A stretch of DNA of 64,000 nucleotides from Aquabacterium soli (lineage in GTDB: Bacteria > Pseudomonadota > Gammaproteobacteria > Burkholderiales > Burkholderiaceae_C). Made by a program: the position numbers and the translations under genes. Numbering within the stretch: the first letter of the stretch is position 1; every line of letters starts with the position of its first letter. The notes under the pieces are model-generated. The model searched no databases. It saw only the letters and a program-made list of their open reading frames with translations, and had not been told where the DNA came from. This document shows, in pieces, positions 29,012 through 38,200 of this stretch. The DNA is taken from contig NZ_RSED01000014.1 of assembly GCF_003933735.1 (NCBI RefSeq), positions 51,883 to 115,882 of the forward strand. Direction: 5' to 3'.

Positions 29012-29641
29012 TCAGTCGGCGGTGAACTGGAAGTTCTGCACGGCCACCTGGTCGTGGCCGACGTCGGCGCAGCTGTACTGCATCAGCGCAGTCCTGACCG
29101 AGGCGTCGAACAGGCCTTTGGGTGTGGAGCTGAGGATCTCGACGTTGGCAACACGGCCGCCGCGGATGGTGATGCGGGCACGGACGGTTCCGGCCACACC
29201 TTCCTGGCGGGCGCTGCGAACGGGTTCCACGCGCTTGGGGCACGCCACGCCCAGTTGCACGGCGGCAGGCGCGGGCGGTGCGGGCGGTGCTTCCACGGCG
29301 GGCGCAGGTGCCGGTGTGAAGGGCACCGGGGCTGGAGGAGGCGTCGGCACCGTGGCGACGATGGTGGGGGCCGGTGGCGGCGCCGCCACGGTGATGTCGG
29401 GCGGCGGGATGTACGGCGGTGGTGGCGCCTCCAGCCGGGGCGGAGGCACGACCTCCGCAGGCGGAGGTGTTTCCTTGATCTCTTCGATCACCTTGGTCTC
29501 GATGGGTGCACGCACCACGTCCACCACCTTCTTGGCCAGTCCCGAGACCAACGCGTAAACGACGATCACATGGAACAGGACGACCGCGGAAATGCCGACC
29601 AGGTTCTGGCGTGGATCCGGCTGCGATTGCGAGAAATTCAT
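29012..29641 (-). CDS. tonB: TonB energy transducer
   Basis: A 209-residue TonB. The N-terminal anchor is LVGISAVVLFHVIVVYALVS, a Pro-rich span of about 90 residues (PPPAEVVPPP, then APPPPYIPPP) crosses the periplasm, and the C-terminal domain has VRARITIRGGRVANVEILSS and ASVRTALMQYSC. It delivers energy to outer-membrane receptors, and the TonB-dependent receptor at 57431-60256 is the only one in this window. The start at 29641 is chosen because the N-terminal His-containing helix then begins at the right distance; a frame to 29791 adds 50 unlike residues. Confidence 0.92.
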   Translation of the reverse strand: MNFSQSQPDPRQNLVGISAVVLFHVIVVYALVSGLAKKVVDVVRAPIETKVIEEIKETPPPAEVVPPPRLEAPPPPYIPPPDITVAAPPPAPTIVATVPTPPPAPVPFTPAPAPAVEAPPAPPAPAAVQLGVACPKRVEPVRSARQEGVAGTVRARITIRGGRVANVEILSSTPKGLFDASVRTALMQYSCADVGHDQVAVQNFQFTAD

Positions 29642-29754
29642 GGCTGTCTGGGTGCGGACATTGAAGGGGGAGCAGGGCGGCAAGCCCGTGGACATGGGCG
29701 AAACCCTGGAACAGCCGCGATGGTATGAAGCGACCAGACGCGAATCAACTGCGC

Positions 29755-29770
29755 ATTTCATATATGAAAT
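29755..29770. promoter_or_regulatory. Perfect palindrome, candidate upstream activator site
   Basis: ATTTCATATATGAAAT is a perfect 16-base palindrome about 150 nt above the -24/-12 element of the RND operon. This is the usual distance for binding of a sigma-54 activator. It also lies about 115 nt above the tonB start, so it could serve either side. Confidence 0.5.
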
Positions 29771-29920
29771 CGTGATTCCGTCATGGGCCATCGGGTGGGG
29801 TGCAAATGCTGTTGCTGCAGCAGCAGCGACGCAGCAGGCTGCTTGAAATCAGGCAGCAGGGCAGATGCTTTTTCAGCGTGCGCTCACCTTGCCCATAGCC
29901 ATGCGCACTGTCCGAAGTCC

Positions 29921-29936
29921 TGGCTCGAAGCTTGCA
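29921..29936 (+). promoter_or_regulatory. Sigma-54 (-24/-12) promoter of the RND/sulfatase group
   Basis: TGGCTCGAAGCTTGCA matches the TGGCACG-N4-TTGCA consensus at all key bases except one (A to T after TGGC), with GG and GC exactly 10 nt apart. The expected transcription start is about 29948, giving a leader of roughly 50 nt to the permease ATG at 29997. Confidence 0.75.
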
Positions 29937-29996
29937 AACTTGTATCTCTTGTTCTCAACAACAGGGCGGCCCCCGCACCACATGCGGGGATGAATC

Positions 29997-32900
29997 ATGT
30001 GGATTGTTCAGATCGCGCTGCGCCGCCCCTACACCTTCATCGTCGCGGCGCTGCTGATCCTGCTGGCGGCACCGCTGGCCTTGCGCAAGATGCCGGTGGA
30101 TGTCTTCCCGGAGATCGACATCCCCGTGGTGGCCATCATGCTCAGCTACAACGGCCTGACGGCCAAGGAGATGAGCGAGCGCATCGTCACCCCGGTGGAG
30201 CGGAACCTGGCCAACGCGGTCAGCGACATGGAGCACACCGAGTCGCAGACCGCGGCCGGGCTGGGCATCATCAAGGTGTTCTTCCAGCCCCAGGTGGACA
30301 CGGCCACGGCCATCTCGCAGCTGGTGGCCAGCACGCAGGCGGCACTGCGCTCCCTGCCGCCAGGTGCCACGCCGCCGACCATCGTCAAGTACTCGGCCAC
30401 CGACCTGCCCATCCTGCAGCTGGGCGTCAGCAGCAAGACATTGAGCGACCAGGAGCTCAACGAGCAGGCGTTCAATGTGCTGCGCACCCGGCTGATCACC
30501 GTGCCGGGTGTGGCCGTGACGGCGCCCTACGGGGGCAAGAGCCGCCTCGTGTCGGTCGACATCAACCGCCAGGCGTTGATGGCGCGGGGCCTGTCACCGG
30601 TGGACATCGTCAACACGCTCAGCGTGCAGAACCTGATCCTGCCCTCGGGCACGGCCAAGATCGGCGGCCTGGAGGCCAGCGTGACCCTCAACGGCTCGCC
30701 CGACACCATGGCCGCGCTGGGCGACATCCCCATCACGACGGTCGATGGCGCCACGGTGTACGTGCGCGATGTGGCCCAGGTGCGCGATGGCTACTCGCCG
30801 CAGAACACGGTGGTGCGCCGCGATGGCGAGCGGGGCCTGCTGATGACCGTGTTGAAGAACGGCGGCGCCTCGACCCTGGACATCATCAAGGCCATCCGCG
30901 AAGAGCTGCCCCGCGCGGTCAAGACCCTGCCGGAAGATGCGAACGTCACCGCGCTGGTGGACCAGTCCTCCTTCGTGACGGCTGCGATCAACGGGGTGGT
31001 GCATGAGGCCCTCATCGCCGCGACGCTGACGGCGGCGTTGCTGCTGCTGTTCCTGGGCAACTGGCGCAGCACCGCCATCGTGGCGGCGTCCATCCCTCTG
31101 TCGATCTTCTGCGCCGTCATCCTGCTGCACCTGATCGGCGGCAGCATCAACATGATGACACTGGGTGGGCTGGCCTTGGCGGTGGGCATCCTGGTGGACG
31201 ACGCCACGGTCGAGATCGAGAACGTCGAGCGGCATCTGCACATGGGCAAGCCGCCCATCCAGGCCATCCTGGACGGGGCGGCCGAGATCGCCGCGCCGGC
31301 CTTCGTGTCCACCCTGTGCATCTGCATCGTGTTCGTGCCGATGTTCTTCCTGGAGGGCGTGGCCGGGCGCCTGTTCGTGCCGCTGGCCCAGGCGGTGGTG
31401 TTCGCCATGATGTCGTCCTACGTGCTTTCGCGCACGCTGGTGCCTACGTTGGTGATGTACCTGATGCGCCACCAGGCGCAGCAGCATGAGAAGCAGGCCG
31501 GGCAGGCGCCGCGCGAGCCGGGCCGCCTGCGGCGCATCCACCTGGGCTTTGATCGCTGGTTCGAGCGTGTGCGCGCCGGCTACTCAGAGGTGCTGGCCTC
31601 GCTGCTGCTGCGCAAGCGCGTGGCCGGTGGCTTGATGCTGCTGTTCTGCGTGGCCTCCTGCGGGCTGTACGCCGTGCTCGGGCGGGATTTCTTCCCGGTG
31701 GTGGATGCCGGCCAGATCCGCCTGCACGTGCGCGCTCCCCTGGGCACACGCCTGGAAGAGATGCCGCCACTGGTCGACCGCATCGAGGCACGCATCCGCC
31801 AGGTGATGGGCAGCAGCCAGATCGGCAACATCGTCGACATCGTTGGCGGGCCGTATTCGCCCTACAACACGCTCTACAACAACAACGGCGCCTTCGACAG
31901 CAGTGACGTGGAGATCATGATCTCGCTGGCCGAAGGCCATCGGCCGACTGCCGAGCACATCCGCGCGCTGCGGCAGGCGCTGCCACGCGATTTCCCGAGC
32001 CATGAGTTCTATGTGCAGCCTGCCGACATGGTCAGTCAGACGCTCAACTTCGGCCTGAGCGCGCCCATCGACATCCAGATCCAGGGCAACAAGACGGCCG
32101 AAAACCTGGCCATCGCCACCGAGCTCCTGAACCGGGTGCGCAAGATCCCTGGCGCAGCCGATGTGGTGATGCTGCAGCGTTTCGATCGCCGCGCCATCGC
32201 GCTGGAGATGGACCGCTCCCGCTTGGCGCAGACGGGGCTGGTGGCCCGGGACGTGGCGCAGAGCGTGATGGTTTCGCTCAGTTCGAGCTTTCAGACCGCG
32301 CCCACCTACTGGATGAACCCGAACAACGGCAACATCTACAACGTGGCGGTGCAGACACCCCAGCACGAGGTCGACAGCCTGGAGGCTGTGATGAGCATAC
32401 CGGTCAGCTCGCCCGTGGGGGGCGGCGCGCACGATGCCCAGTTGCTGGGCAACCTGGTCCAGGTGAAGCCTTCCAGCCAGCAGGGCAACGTCTCGCACTA
32501 CAACATCGTGCCGGTGCTGGACATCCTGGCCAATGTGGATGGCCGTGACCTGGGATCGGTCTATGCCGACATCGAGCGTGAGATCGAGGCCGTTCGGCCC
32601 AAGCTGGCCCGGGGCTCCGAGATCACCGTGCGTGGGCAGGTGGTCACCATGCAGCAGGCGCACGCGAGCCTCGCAGCTGGTGTGGCCGTGGCCATCGTGC
32701 TGGTCTACCTGCTGATCGTCGTCAACTTCCAGTCCTGGCTCGATGCCCTGATCATCATCGCGGCCCTGCCAGCGGGCCTGGCCGGGATCGCGTGGATGCT
32801 GTTCCTGACCGGCACGACCCTGTCCGTGCCGGCGCTGACCGGCGCCATCATGACGGTGGGCGTGGCCACGGCCAACAGCATCCTGGTGGTGTCCTTTGCT

Positions 32901-33218
32901 CGCCAGCGGCTGGCCAGCGGTGTGCCGCCCCTGAGCGCTGCGCTGGACGCCGGCGCGACCCGCATGCGCCCGGTGCTGATGACGGCGGTGGCCATGATGG
33001 TCGGCATGACGCCGATGGCCCTGAGGCTGGGGCAGGGCGGTGAGCAGAACGCACCGCTGGGCCGTGCCGTCATCGGCGGGTTGTTCCTCTCGACGGTGTC
33101 CACGCTGATCTTCGTGCCCTTGGTGTTTGGTGGCCTGCACGATTGGCGCCAGCGCCGTGCGGCCAGGCATGCCTCTCTGCCGGGCGGTGCGCCTGCGCTC
33201 GTTCCCCATGCATCCTGA
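29997..33218 (+). CDS. RND efflux permease (third in window)
   Basis: A 1073-residue RND transporter starting MWIVQIALRRPYTFIVAALL. It differs from the MdtB/C pair in its TM4 signature, LAVGILVDDATVEIENVERH, and in DFFPVVDAGQIRLHVRAP, which place it in the NolG/CusA-like branch of multidrug-type permeases found with a single adaptor. VDVFPEIDIP near residue 40 is the usual start of the first periplasmic loop. It sits directly behind a -24/-12 promoter, so expression probably needs an enhancer-binding protein. No outer-membrane factor is encoded in this operon; the one at 16553-18028 could be shared. Substrate unknown. Confidence 0.9.
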   Translation: MWIVQIALRRPYTFIVAALLILLAAPLALRKMPVDVFPEIDIPVVAIMLSYNGLTAKEMSERIVTPVERNLANAVSDMEHTESQTAAGLGIIKVFFQPQVDTATAISQLVASTQAALRSLPPGATPPTIVKYSATDLPILQLGVSSKTLSDQELNEQAFNVLRTRLITVPGVAVTAPYGGKSRLVSVDINRQALMARGLSPVDIVNTLSVQNLILPSGTAKIGGLEASVTLNGSPDTMAALGDIPITTVDGATVYVRDVAQVRDGYSPQNTVVRRDGERGLLMTVLKNGGASTLDIIKAIREELPRAVKTLPEDANVTALVDQSSFVTAAINGVVHEALIAATLTAALLLLFLGNWRSTAIVAASIPLSIFCAVILLHLIGGSINMMTLGGLALAVGILVDDATVEIENVERHLHMGKPPIQAILDGAAEIAAPAFVSTLCICIVFVPMFFLEGVAGRLFVPLAQAVVFAMMSSYVLSRTLVPTLVMYLMRHQAQQHEKQAGQAPREPGRLRRIHLGFDRWFERVRAGYSEVLASLLLRKRVAGGLMLLFCVASCGLYAVLGRDFFPVVDAGQIRLHVRAPLGTRLEEMPPLVDRIEARIRQVMGSSQIGNIVDIVGGPYSPYNTLYNNNGAFDSSDVEIMISLAEGHRPTAEHIRALRQALPRDFPSHEFYVQPADMVSQTLNFGLSAPIDIQIQGNKTAENLAIATELLNRVRKIPGAADVVMLQRFDRRAIALEMDRSRLAQTGLVARDVAQSVMVSLSSSFQTAPTYWMNPNNGNIYNVAVQTPQHEVDSLEAVMSIPVSSPVGGGAHDAQLLGNLVQVKPSSQQGNVSHYNIVPVLDILANVDGRDLGSVYADIEREIEAVRPKLARGSEITVRGQVVTMQQAHASLAAGVAVAIVLVYLLIVVNFQSWLDALIIIAALPAGLAGIAWMLFLTGTTLSVPALTGAIMTVGVATANSILVVSFARQRLASGVPPLSAALDAGATRMRPVLMTAVAMMVGMTPMALRLGQGGEQNAPLGRAVIGGLFLSTVSTLIFVPLVFGGLHDWRQRRAARHASLPGGAPALVPHAS

Positions 33219-33235
33219 GCTTCAGTGATTTCGCC

Positions 33236-34450
33236 ATGAATGCCTTGCCTTCTTCATCCCGCCGCGCCGTGAAGCGCACCGTCCAGGTCGGCATCGCTGT
33301 GCTGCTGTTGCTGACCGGCGGTGCCAGCCTGCGGACCTACCTGCACCTGGCCCAGGCCCGCCAACTGGACGACACGACCCGGGAGCAGGCTGTCCGTAGC
33401 CTGCTCACCACCCGGGCCAAGCTGGCGCCCACGCAACGCAGCATCACCTTGCCGGCCACCTTGCGGGGCTCGACCGAAGCCGCGGTGTATGCACGCACCA
33501 GCGGCTACCTGCAGCGATGGACGCGCGACATCGGAGAGGCCGTGAGCAAGGGTGAGTTGCTGGCCGTGATCGACACCCCCGAGGTGGACCAGGATCTGGC
33601 GCAGGCGCTGGCTGGCCGCGAGCAGATCAAGGCACGGTTGGCCCTGGCCTCATCGTCATTGGGGCGCTGGGAAGGCCTGCGCGAGCGCGATGCGGTGTCG
33701 CAGCAGGAACTCGATGAACGTCGTGCGGCCCACCAGCAAGCCAGCGCCGATCTCGCGGCCACCGAGGCGCAGATCAGGCGTCTGCAGCAGTTGCAGAGCT
33801 TCAACCGCATCACTGCGCCCTTTGATGGCGTGATCGTGCGACGCGAGATCGAAACCGGCGCACTGGTGTCTGCCGGCAGTGGCACGGCCACGCGCGAACT
33901 GTTCTACATCGCCCAGACCAACCCCTTGAAGCTGACGGTGGCCGTGCCACAGGCCTATGCGTCCGGCGTGAAGGTCGGGCAGCAGGTGGATGTGCGTCTG
34001 GTGGAACGAGGCGGTCAGCCCATCAAGGGTACCGTGGCCCGCTCGGCGGGCGCGATCGACACGGCCACACGCTCCATGCAGGTGGAGGTCGTGTTGCCCA
34101 ACAAGGGTGGCGACCTGCTGCCTGGCGCCTATGCAGAGGTCTCGCTGCCGCTCAAGGGTGGTGGTGCAGGTGGCATGTCGCTGCCACCTCAGGTGCTGCA
34201 GTTCCGTCAGGATGGGCCTCGCGTGGCCGTGGTCACGGCGGGCGGCACGATCGATCTGAGGCCGGTGAAGCTGGGACGCGATTTCGGCCGCAGCATCGAG
34301 GTGCTCTCGGGTGTGACGCCCGAGGACGCCGTAGTGCTGAATCCACCCGATGCCATCGAGCAGGGCGAAACTGTACTGGCTCGTGAGGCGCCCGTGGAAG
34401 CGCCCGCCAAGTCCGGGTCTGCGCCTGCCAAGCGAGAGAACAAGGGCTGA
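33236..34450 (+). CDS. RND efflux periplasmic adaptor
   Basis: A 404-residue membrane-fusion protein with an N-terminal anchor (VQVGIAVLLLLTGGASLRTY), lipoyl-type half motifs (EAAVYARTSGYLQRWTRDIG and RITAPFDGVIVRREIETGAL) around a helical hairpin (ARLALASSSLGRWEGLRERD), and a C-terminal barrel ending LKGGGAGGMSLPPQVLQF onward. It is the partner of the permease encoded 17 nt upstream. The start at 33236 is preferred because the longer frame reads through the end of the permease gene in another frame. Adaptor after permease is the reverse of the usual order. Confidence 0.9.
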   Translation: MNALPSSSRRAVKRTVQVGIAVLLLLTGGASLRTYLHLAQARQLDDTTREQAVRSLLTTRAKLAPTQRSITLPATLRGSTEAAVYARTSGYLQRWTRDIGEAVSKGELLAVIDTPEVDQDLAQALAGREQIKARLALASSSLGRWEGLRERDAVSQQELDERRAAHQQASADLAATEAQIRRLQQLQSFNRITAPFDGVIVRREIETGALVSAGSGTATRELFYIAQTNPLKLTVAVPQAYASGVKVGQQVDVRLVERGGQPIKGTVARSAGAIDTATRSMQVEVVLPNKGGDLLPGAYAEVSLPLKGGGAGGMSLPPQVLQFRQDGPRVAVVTAGGTIDLRPVKLGRDFGRSIEVLSGVTPEDAVVLNPPDAIEQGETVLAREAPVEAPAKSGSAPAKRENKG

Positions 34451-34610
34451 TCAACGGCCATTCGCAGGGCAGGGCTCTTCATGCGAAGAGCGGATGTGTG
34501 CGTGTGCAACATGAGGGTCTCGCTCATATGCATGTGTGAATTCCTTCGTTGGATGAGCGGGAGTGCGTCGCTAGAGTGCGAGGCCTCTTGTCCCTACTGG
34601 AAATCGCTCC

Positions 34611-36068
34611 ATGCCCCGCACCGATCTGCCGTCGTCTTCACGCTTGTCCGCCCCCGCTCGCGGCCGTCGATGGGTGGCAGCCTGCGTCGTGATGGGGCTG
34701 ACGACTCTGGCACATGCTTTTCCCAGCGTGTACCCCACGGGCGTGACGCGATATGACCCCAGCAAGGCCTGGAACGGTTATGTGCTGTTTTCGGCGCAGG
34801 ACAAGCAGACGCACCTGATCGACATGAACGGTAACGACGTGAAGGTCTGGCCGTATGAGGGCTTCCCATCCGTGTTGCTCGACCCGGCCGTGAACAAGGG
34901 ACGGCGCGGCCACGTGCTGGTGCAGCTGGCCAACCAGGCGGGTAATCAGGGCGGGGGCAATGGCCTGCGCAACCAATCGGTGGGCGAGCTCGACTGGAAC
35001 GGCAAGGTCGTCTGGGAGTGGAAGGGCGTGGGCGTGCAGGATGCCTACGGTGGCACCGGCGTGGCCACGGAAGGCACTGCGAGCGCAGGATCAGCGCGCC
35101 AGCACCATGACTGGCGTCGGCTGCCCAACGGCAACACCGTGATCCTGGTCAACGTCGTGCGCCCGCTGGCAGGGTTCAAGGCCGACAAGGTGCTCGACGA
35201 TGCCATCTACGAGGTCACCCCCTCCGGGCAGATCGTGTGGCAATGGACGGCCGGTGATCACCTGTCCGAGTTCGGGTTCTCGGCCGACTCACTCAAGTTG
35301 CTGAAAGACACGCTGACGCGTGGTGACAAGACGGTTCCGTTCGACTACCTTCACTTCAACAATCTGTCAGTGGTCGGGCCGAACAAGTGGTTCGATGCCG
35401 GCGATCAGCGCTTCCACCCGGACAACCTGCTGTTCGACTCGCGCAATGCCAACATCATCGGCATCATCGATCGCAAGACAGGCGCCATCGTCTGGCGCCT
35501 CGGCCCTGATTACCCTGCGGCCAATCCCGCCACCAGCAACAAGCTGCCACGCCCGGTCGACCAGATCATCGGCCAGCATGATGCGCACATCATCCCGCAC
35601 GGCCTGCCGGGCGCGGGACATCTGCTGGTCTTCGACAACCAGGGCGAAGCCGGTTATCCCCGTGTGGGCCCGGGTACACAGGCGCGATCACGCGTGCTGG
35701 AGATCGACCCTGTCAAGAATGAGATCGTCTGGCAATACACAGGCGCCAATTCAGGGCGCGTGGCCTGGAGCTTCTACAGCTCCTTCATCAGCAGCGCCCG
35801 CCGTCTGCCCAATGGCAACACCCTGATCGATGAAGGCATGAATGGCCGCGTCTTCCAGGTCACGCCCAAGGGCGAGATCGTGTGGGAGTACGTGAGCCCC
35901 TATTTCGGGGAAAGCCGAAACGGTGGCGATGGCCAGGCCGTGCAGACCAACACCCTGTACCGCGCGCAGCCTGTCCCGTACGACTGGGTGCCGGCCGGCA
36001 CGCCGCGCACCGAGAAGGCGGTGCAGGCTCCGGACATCCGCACTTTCCGGATCCCTGCGCAGCCCTGA
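34611..36068 (+). CDS. Aryl-sulfate sulfotransferase family protein (periplasmic)
   Basis: A 485-residue secreted beta-propeller. The signal peptide is RRWVAACVVMGLTTLAHA. The body shows repeated Arylsulfotransferase blades of the type H-D-x-x-x-L-P-N-G-N-T, seen at HHDWRRLPNGNTVILVN, QHDAHIIPHGLPGAGHLLVF and SARRLPNGNTLIDEGMNGRV, with GEIVWEY-type strands between. Family members transfer sulfuryl groups between phenolic compounds using an active-site His without PAPS. Only the His residues in these blades are candidates here. It is followed after 45 nt by a sulfatase, a pairing that suggests handling of aromatic sulfate esters. A 160-nt spacer separates it from the adaptor gene. Confidence 0.85.
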   Translation: MPRTDLPSSSRLSAPARGRRWVAACVVMGLTTLAHAFPSVYPTGVTRYDPSKAWNGYVLFSAQDKQTHLIDMNGNDVKVWPYEGFPSVLLDPAVNKGRRGHVLVQLANQAGNQGGGNGLRNQSVGELDWNGKVVWEWKGVGVQDAYGGTGVATEGTASAGSARQHHDWRRLPNGNTVILVNVVRPLAGFKADKVLDDAIYEVTPSGQIVWQWTAGDHLSEFGFSADSLKLLKDTLTRGDKTVPFDYLHFNNLSVVGPNKWFDAGDQRFHPDNLLFDSRNANIIGIIDRKTGAIVWRLGPDYPAANPATSNKLPRPVDQIIGQHDAHIIPHGLPGAGHLLVFDNQGEAGYPRVGPGTQARSRVLEIDPVKNEIVWQYTGANSGRVAWSFYSSFISSARRLPNGNTLIDEGMNGRVFQVTPKGEIVWEYVSPYFGESRNGGDGQAVQTNTLYRAQPVPYDWVPAGTPRTEKAVQAPDIRTFRIPAQP

Positions 36069-36113
36069 GTTGCCAGAGCATTGCGTCATCTCCCGCTGTA
36101 GCTGTCCCCACCC

Positions 36114-37565
36114 ATGACCACGCCTGATGCCCGTCGCCGCCGCCTGCTCGGAGGCCTGTCTGCCCTGTCCCTGTCGTCCAGCGGTGTGCTGGGTGGTGGC
36201 TCTGTGCTGGCACAACCTGTGCGACGTGCGAAACATCGTCCACCGAACGTCATCTTCATGCTGGCCGATGACCTGGGCTGGGGTGACCTGGGCGTGTACG
36301 GCCAGACCGATTTCAGGACGCCTCAGCTTGATCGGCTCGCCCGCCAGGGCATCCGTTTCACGCAGGCCTATGCCAACTCTGCCGTGTGCTCGGCCACACG
36401 CTTCGGCTTGATCACGGGCCGCTATCAATACCGCCTGCGCGGTGGGCTGGAAGAGCCCCTGGCCGGTGCCGGCGTTGGTGCTCTGGGCCTGCCGCCGCAA
36501 CACCCCACATTGCCCTCGCTGTTGAAGGCGGCCGGCTACCGCACGGCGCTGCTGGGCAAGTGGCACCTGGGGGCCTTGCCCACCTTTGGCCCGCTCAAGA
36601 GCGGCTACGACCTGTTCTTCGGCAACTACGGCGGTGCCATCGACTACTTCACGCACAAGCCCAATGGCGGCGAGAGCGTGCCCGAGGACCTGTACGAAGG
36701 CGAAGTGCCCGTGCACAAGGTGGGTTACTACACCGACCTGCTGGGCGACCGTGCGGTCGACTACATCGGGCAGCAAAGCGCGGCTCAGCCCTTCTTCCTG
36801 TCGCTGCACTTCACCGCGCCGCACTGGCCCTGGGAGGGGCCGCAGGACGAGGCCGTCTCGCGAGAGATCAAGAGCCTGTTCCATTACGACGGCGGCTCGC
36901 TCGAGACCTACGGTCGCATGGTGGGCTCTCTGGATGCGGCCATTGGCCGCGTGCTCAAGGCCCTGAAAGACAAGGGCCTGGACGACAACACCATCGTGGT
37001 CTTCACCAGTGACAACGGCGGCGAACGCTTCTCGCGCAACTGGCCCTTCAGCGGCCAGAAGACGGAACTGCTCGAAGGCGGTGTGCGCGTGCCCTTGATC
37101 GTACGCTGGCCCGCGCGCATCCGCGCCGGCCGCGTCAGCGATCAGGTCACCATCAGCATGGATTGGCTGCCCACCTTGCTGGCAGCGGCCGGCGCTCAGC
37201 CCGATCCGGCCTACGTGCCCGACGGCGAAAGCATCCTGCCCACGCTGATCGAGCCGGAGACGCCCCCGCGTGAGCGCACGCTGTTCTGGCGCTACAAGGT
37301 GCTGGAGCAACGTGCCGTGCGCTCGGGTGACTGGAAGTACCTGCGCATCAACGGCAACGAGTTCCTCTTCGACGTGGCCAAGGATCCGCGTGAACGCGCC
37401 AACCTGGCCAGGCGCCATCCCGAGGTGTTCACCCGGCTCAGGCAGCAATGGGAGAGCTGGAACACCGGCATGCTGCCCATCACCGACGATGTCCGCACCT
37501 TCGGGGTGGATGCCGAGACCCAGGCCGATCACTATGGCAGCCCCAGTGCCAACACCCGTCGATGA
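36114..37565 (+). CDS. Type I (formylglycine) sulfatase, arylsulfatase family
   Basis: A 483-residue alkaline-phosphatase-fold sulfatase. The N-terminus has a twin-arginine-like signal (DARRRRLLGGLSALSLSSSG). PNVIFMLADDLGWGDLG carries the metal-binding Asp pair. VCSATRFGLITGR (Cys92) is the modification site, a C-x-A-x-R variant of the usual C-x-P-x-R; the Cys must become formylglycine by an FGE, and no FGE is encoded in this window. LLGKWHLG and FTSDNGGERFSRNWPF follow with expected His, Asp, Asn and Lys ligands. It hydrolyses sulfate esters to release sulfate. Its stop overlaps the ccmA start by 4 nt. Confidence 0.92.
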   Translation: MTTPDARRRRLLGGLSALSLSSSGVLGGGSVLAQPVRRAKHRPPNVIFMLADDLGWGDLGVYGQTDFRTPQLDRLARQGIRFTQAYANSAVCSATRFGLITGRYQYRLRGGLEEPLAGAGVGALGLPPQHPTLPSLLKAAGYRTALLGKWHLGALPTFGPLKSGYDLFFGNYGGAIDYFTHKPNGGESVPEDLYEGEVPVHKVGYYTDLLGDRAVDYIGQQSAAQPFFLSLHFTAPHWPWEGPQDEAVSREIKSLFHYDGGSLETYGRMVGSLDAAIGRVLKALKDKGLDDNTIVVFTSDNGGERFSRNWPFSGQKTELLEGGVRVPLIVRWPARIRAGRVSDQVTISMDWLPTLLAAAGAQPDPAYVPDGESILPTLIEPETPPRERTLFWRYKVLEQRAVRSGDWKYLRINGNEFLFDVAKDPRERANLARRHPEVFTRLRQQWESWNTGMLPITDDVRTFGVDAETQADHYGSPSANTRR

Positions 37566-38200
37566 GTTCCTTGATCGCCCAGGATCTGGCCGGCGCGCGT
37601 GGGGAGCGTGTGCTCTTCGCCGGGCTGGATTTCCAGCTGGAGGCTGGGGAAGCCCTGTGGGTGCAGGGCCAGAACGGCGCAGGCAAGTCCACGCTGCTGC
37701 GCCTGCTGTGCGGCCTGACCGAGCCAGCGCAGGGCCGCATCCTCTGGGACGGCGAGGACATACGCCGCCTGCGGGAAGACTACCGCCGCGAGTTGCTGGT
37801 ACTCGGACACGCCGCCGGCGTCAAGGACGACCTGCTGGCCTGGGAGAACGTGTTCTACGGGGCACGGCTGGCAGGGCAAGTCTGCACCGCCGCGCAGGCC
37901 CGCGAGGCGCTGGCCCGGCTGGGCCTGTCAGGCGTGGCGCACCTGCCGGCACGCGTGCTCTCGCAAGGGCAGCGCAAACGTGTGGCGCTGGCCCGCTTGT
38001 GCCTGCCCGCGCGTCCGCCCTTGCTGGTGTTGGACGAGCCCTTCACCGCGCTGGACCAGCCTTCGGTGCAGACGCTCACCCAGTTGCTGGGCGAGCACCT
38101 GGGCCAGGGTGGCCTGGTGGTCTACACCACGCACCAGCCTTTGGCCCTGCCCGCGAACACACTGCGACTGATCGACCTGTCCGAAGGGGCCTCGGCATGA
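37562..38200 (+). CDS. ccmA: CcmA, haem exporter ATPase
   Basis: The ABC ATPase of the CcmABCD complex that releases holo-CcmE in System I cytochrome c maturation. Walker A is GQNGAGKST, the signature is VLSQGQRKRVALARL, Walker B is PLLVLDEPFTALD and the switch His lies in VYTTHQPLAL. The 212-residue form beginning MSSLIAQDLAGARGERVLFA is chosen; a longer frame reads back into the sulfatase gene. The ATG overlaps the sulfatase stop, and the stop overlaps ccmB. Confidence 0.94.
   Translation: MSSLIAQDLAGARGERVLFAGLDFQLEAGEALWVQGQNGAGKSTLLRLLCGLTEPAQGRILWDGEDIRRLREDYRRELLVLGHAAGVKDDLLAWENVFYGARLAGQVCTAAQAREALARLGLSGVAHLPARVLSQGQRKRVALARLCLPARPPLLVLDEPFTALDQPSVQTLTQLLGEHLGQGGLVVYTTHQPLALPANTLRLIDLSEGASA

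Larger units (their letters stand above)
29642..29996. promoter_or_regulatory. Divergent regulatory region, tonB versus RND operon
   Basis: A 355-nt spacer between divergent operons. It holds a 16-nt perfect palindrome (29755-29770) and a strong -24/-12 element facing right (29921-29936). No promoter facing tonB is clear: scanning the minus strand for the GG-N10-GC pattern gave only a weak candidate near 29880-29894. The 29800-29870 stretch is rich in GCAGCA-type repeats. Confidence 0.6.

Noticed and set aside
31584..33209. 541-codon minus-strand ORF opposite the third RND permease
   Set aside because: Antisense shadow with His/Gln/Arg-rich translation and no ribosome-binding site.
35751..37532. 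593-codon minus-strand ORF opposite the sulfatase
   Set aside because: Antisense shadow covering the sulfatase and the end of the sulfotransferase gene.
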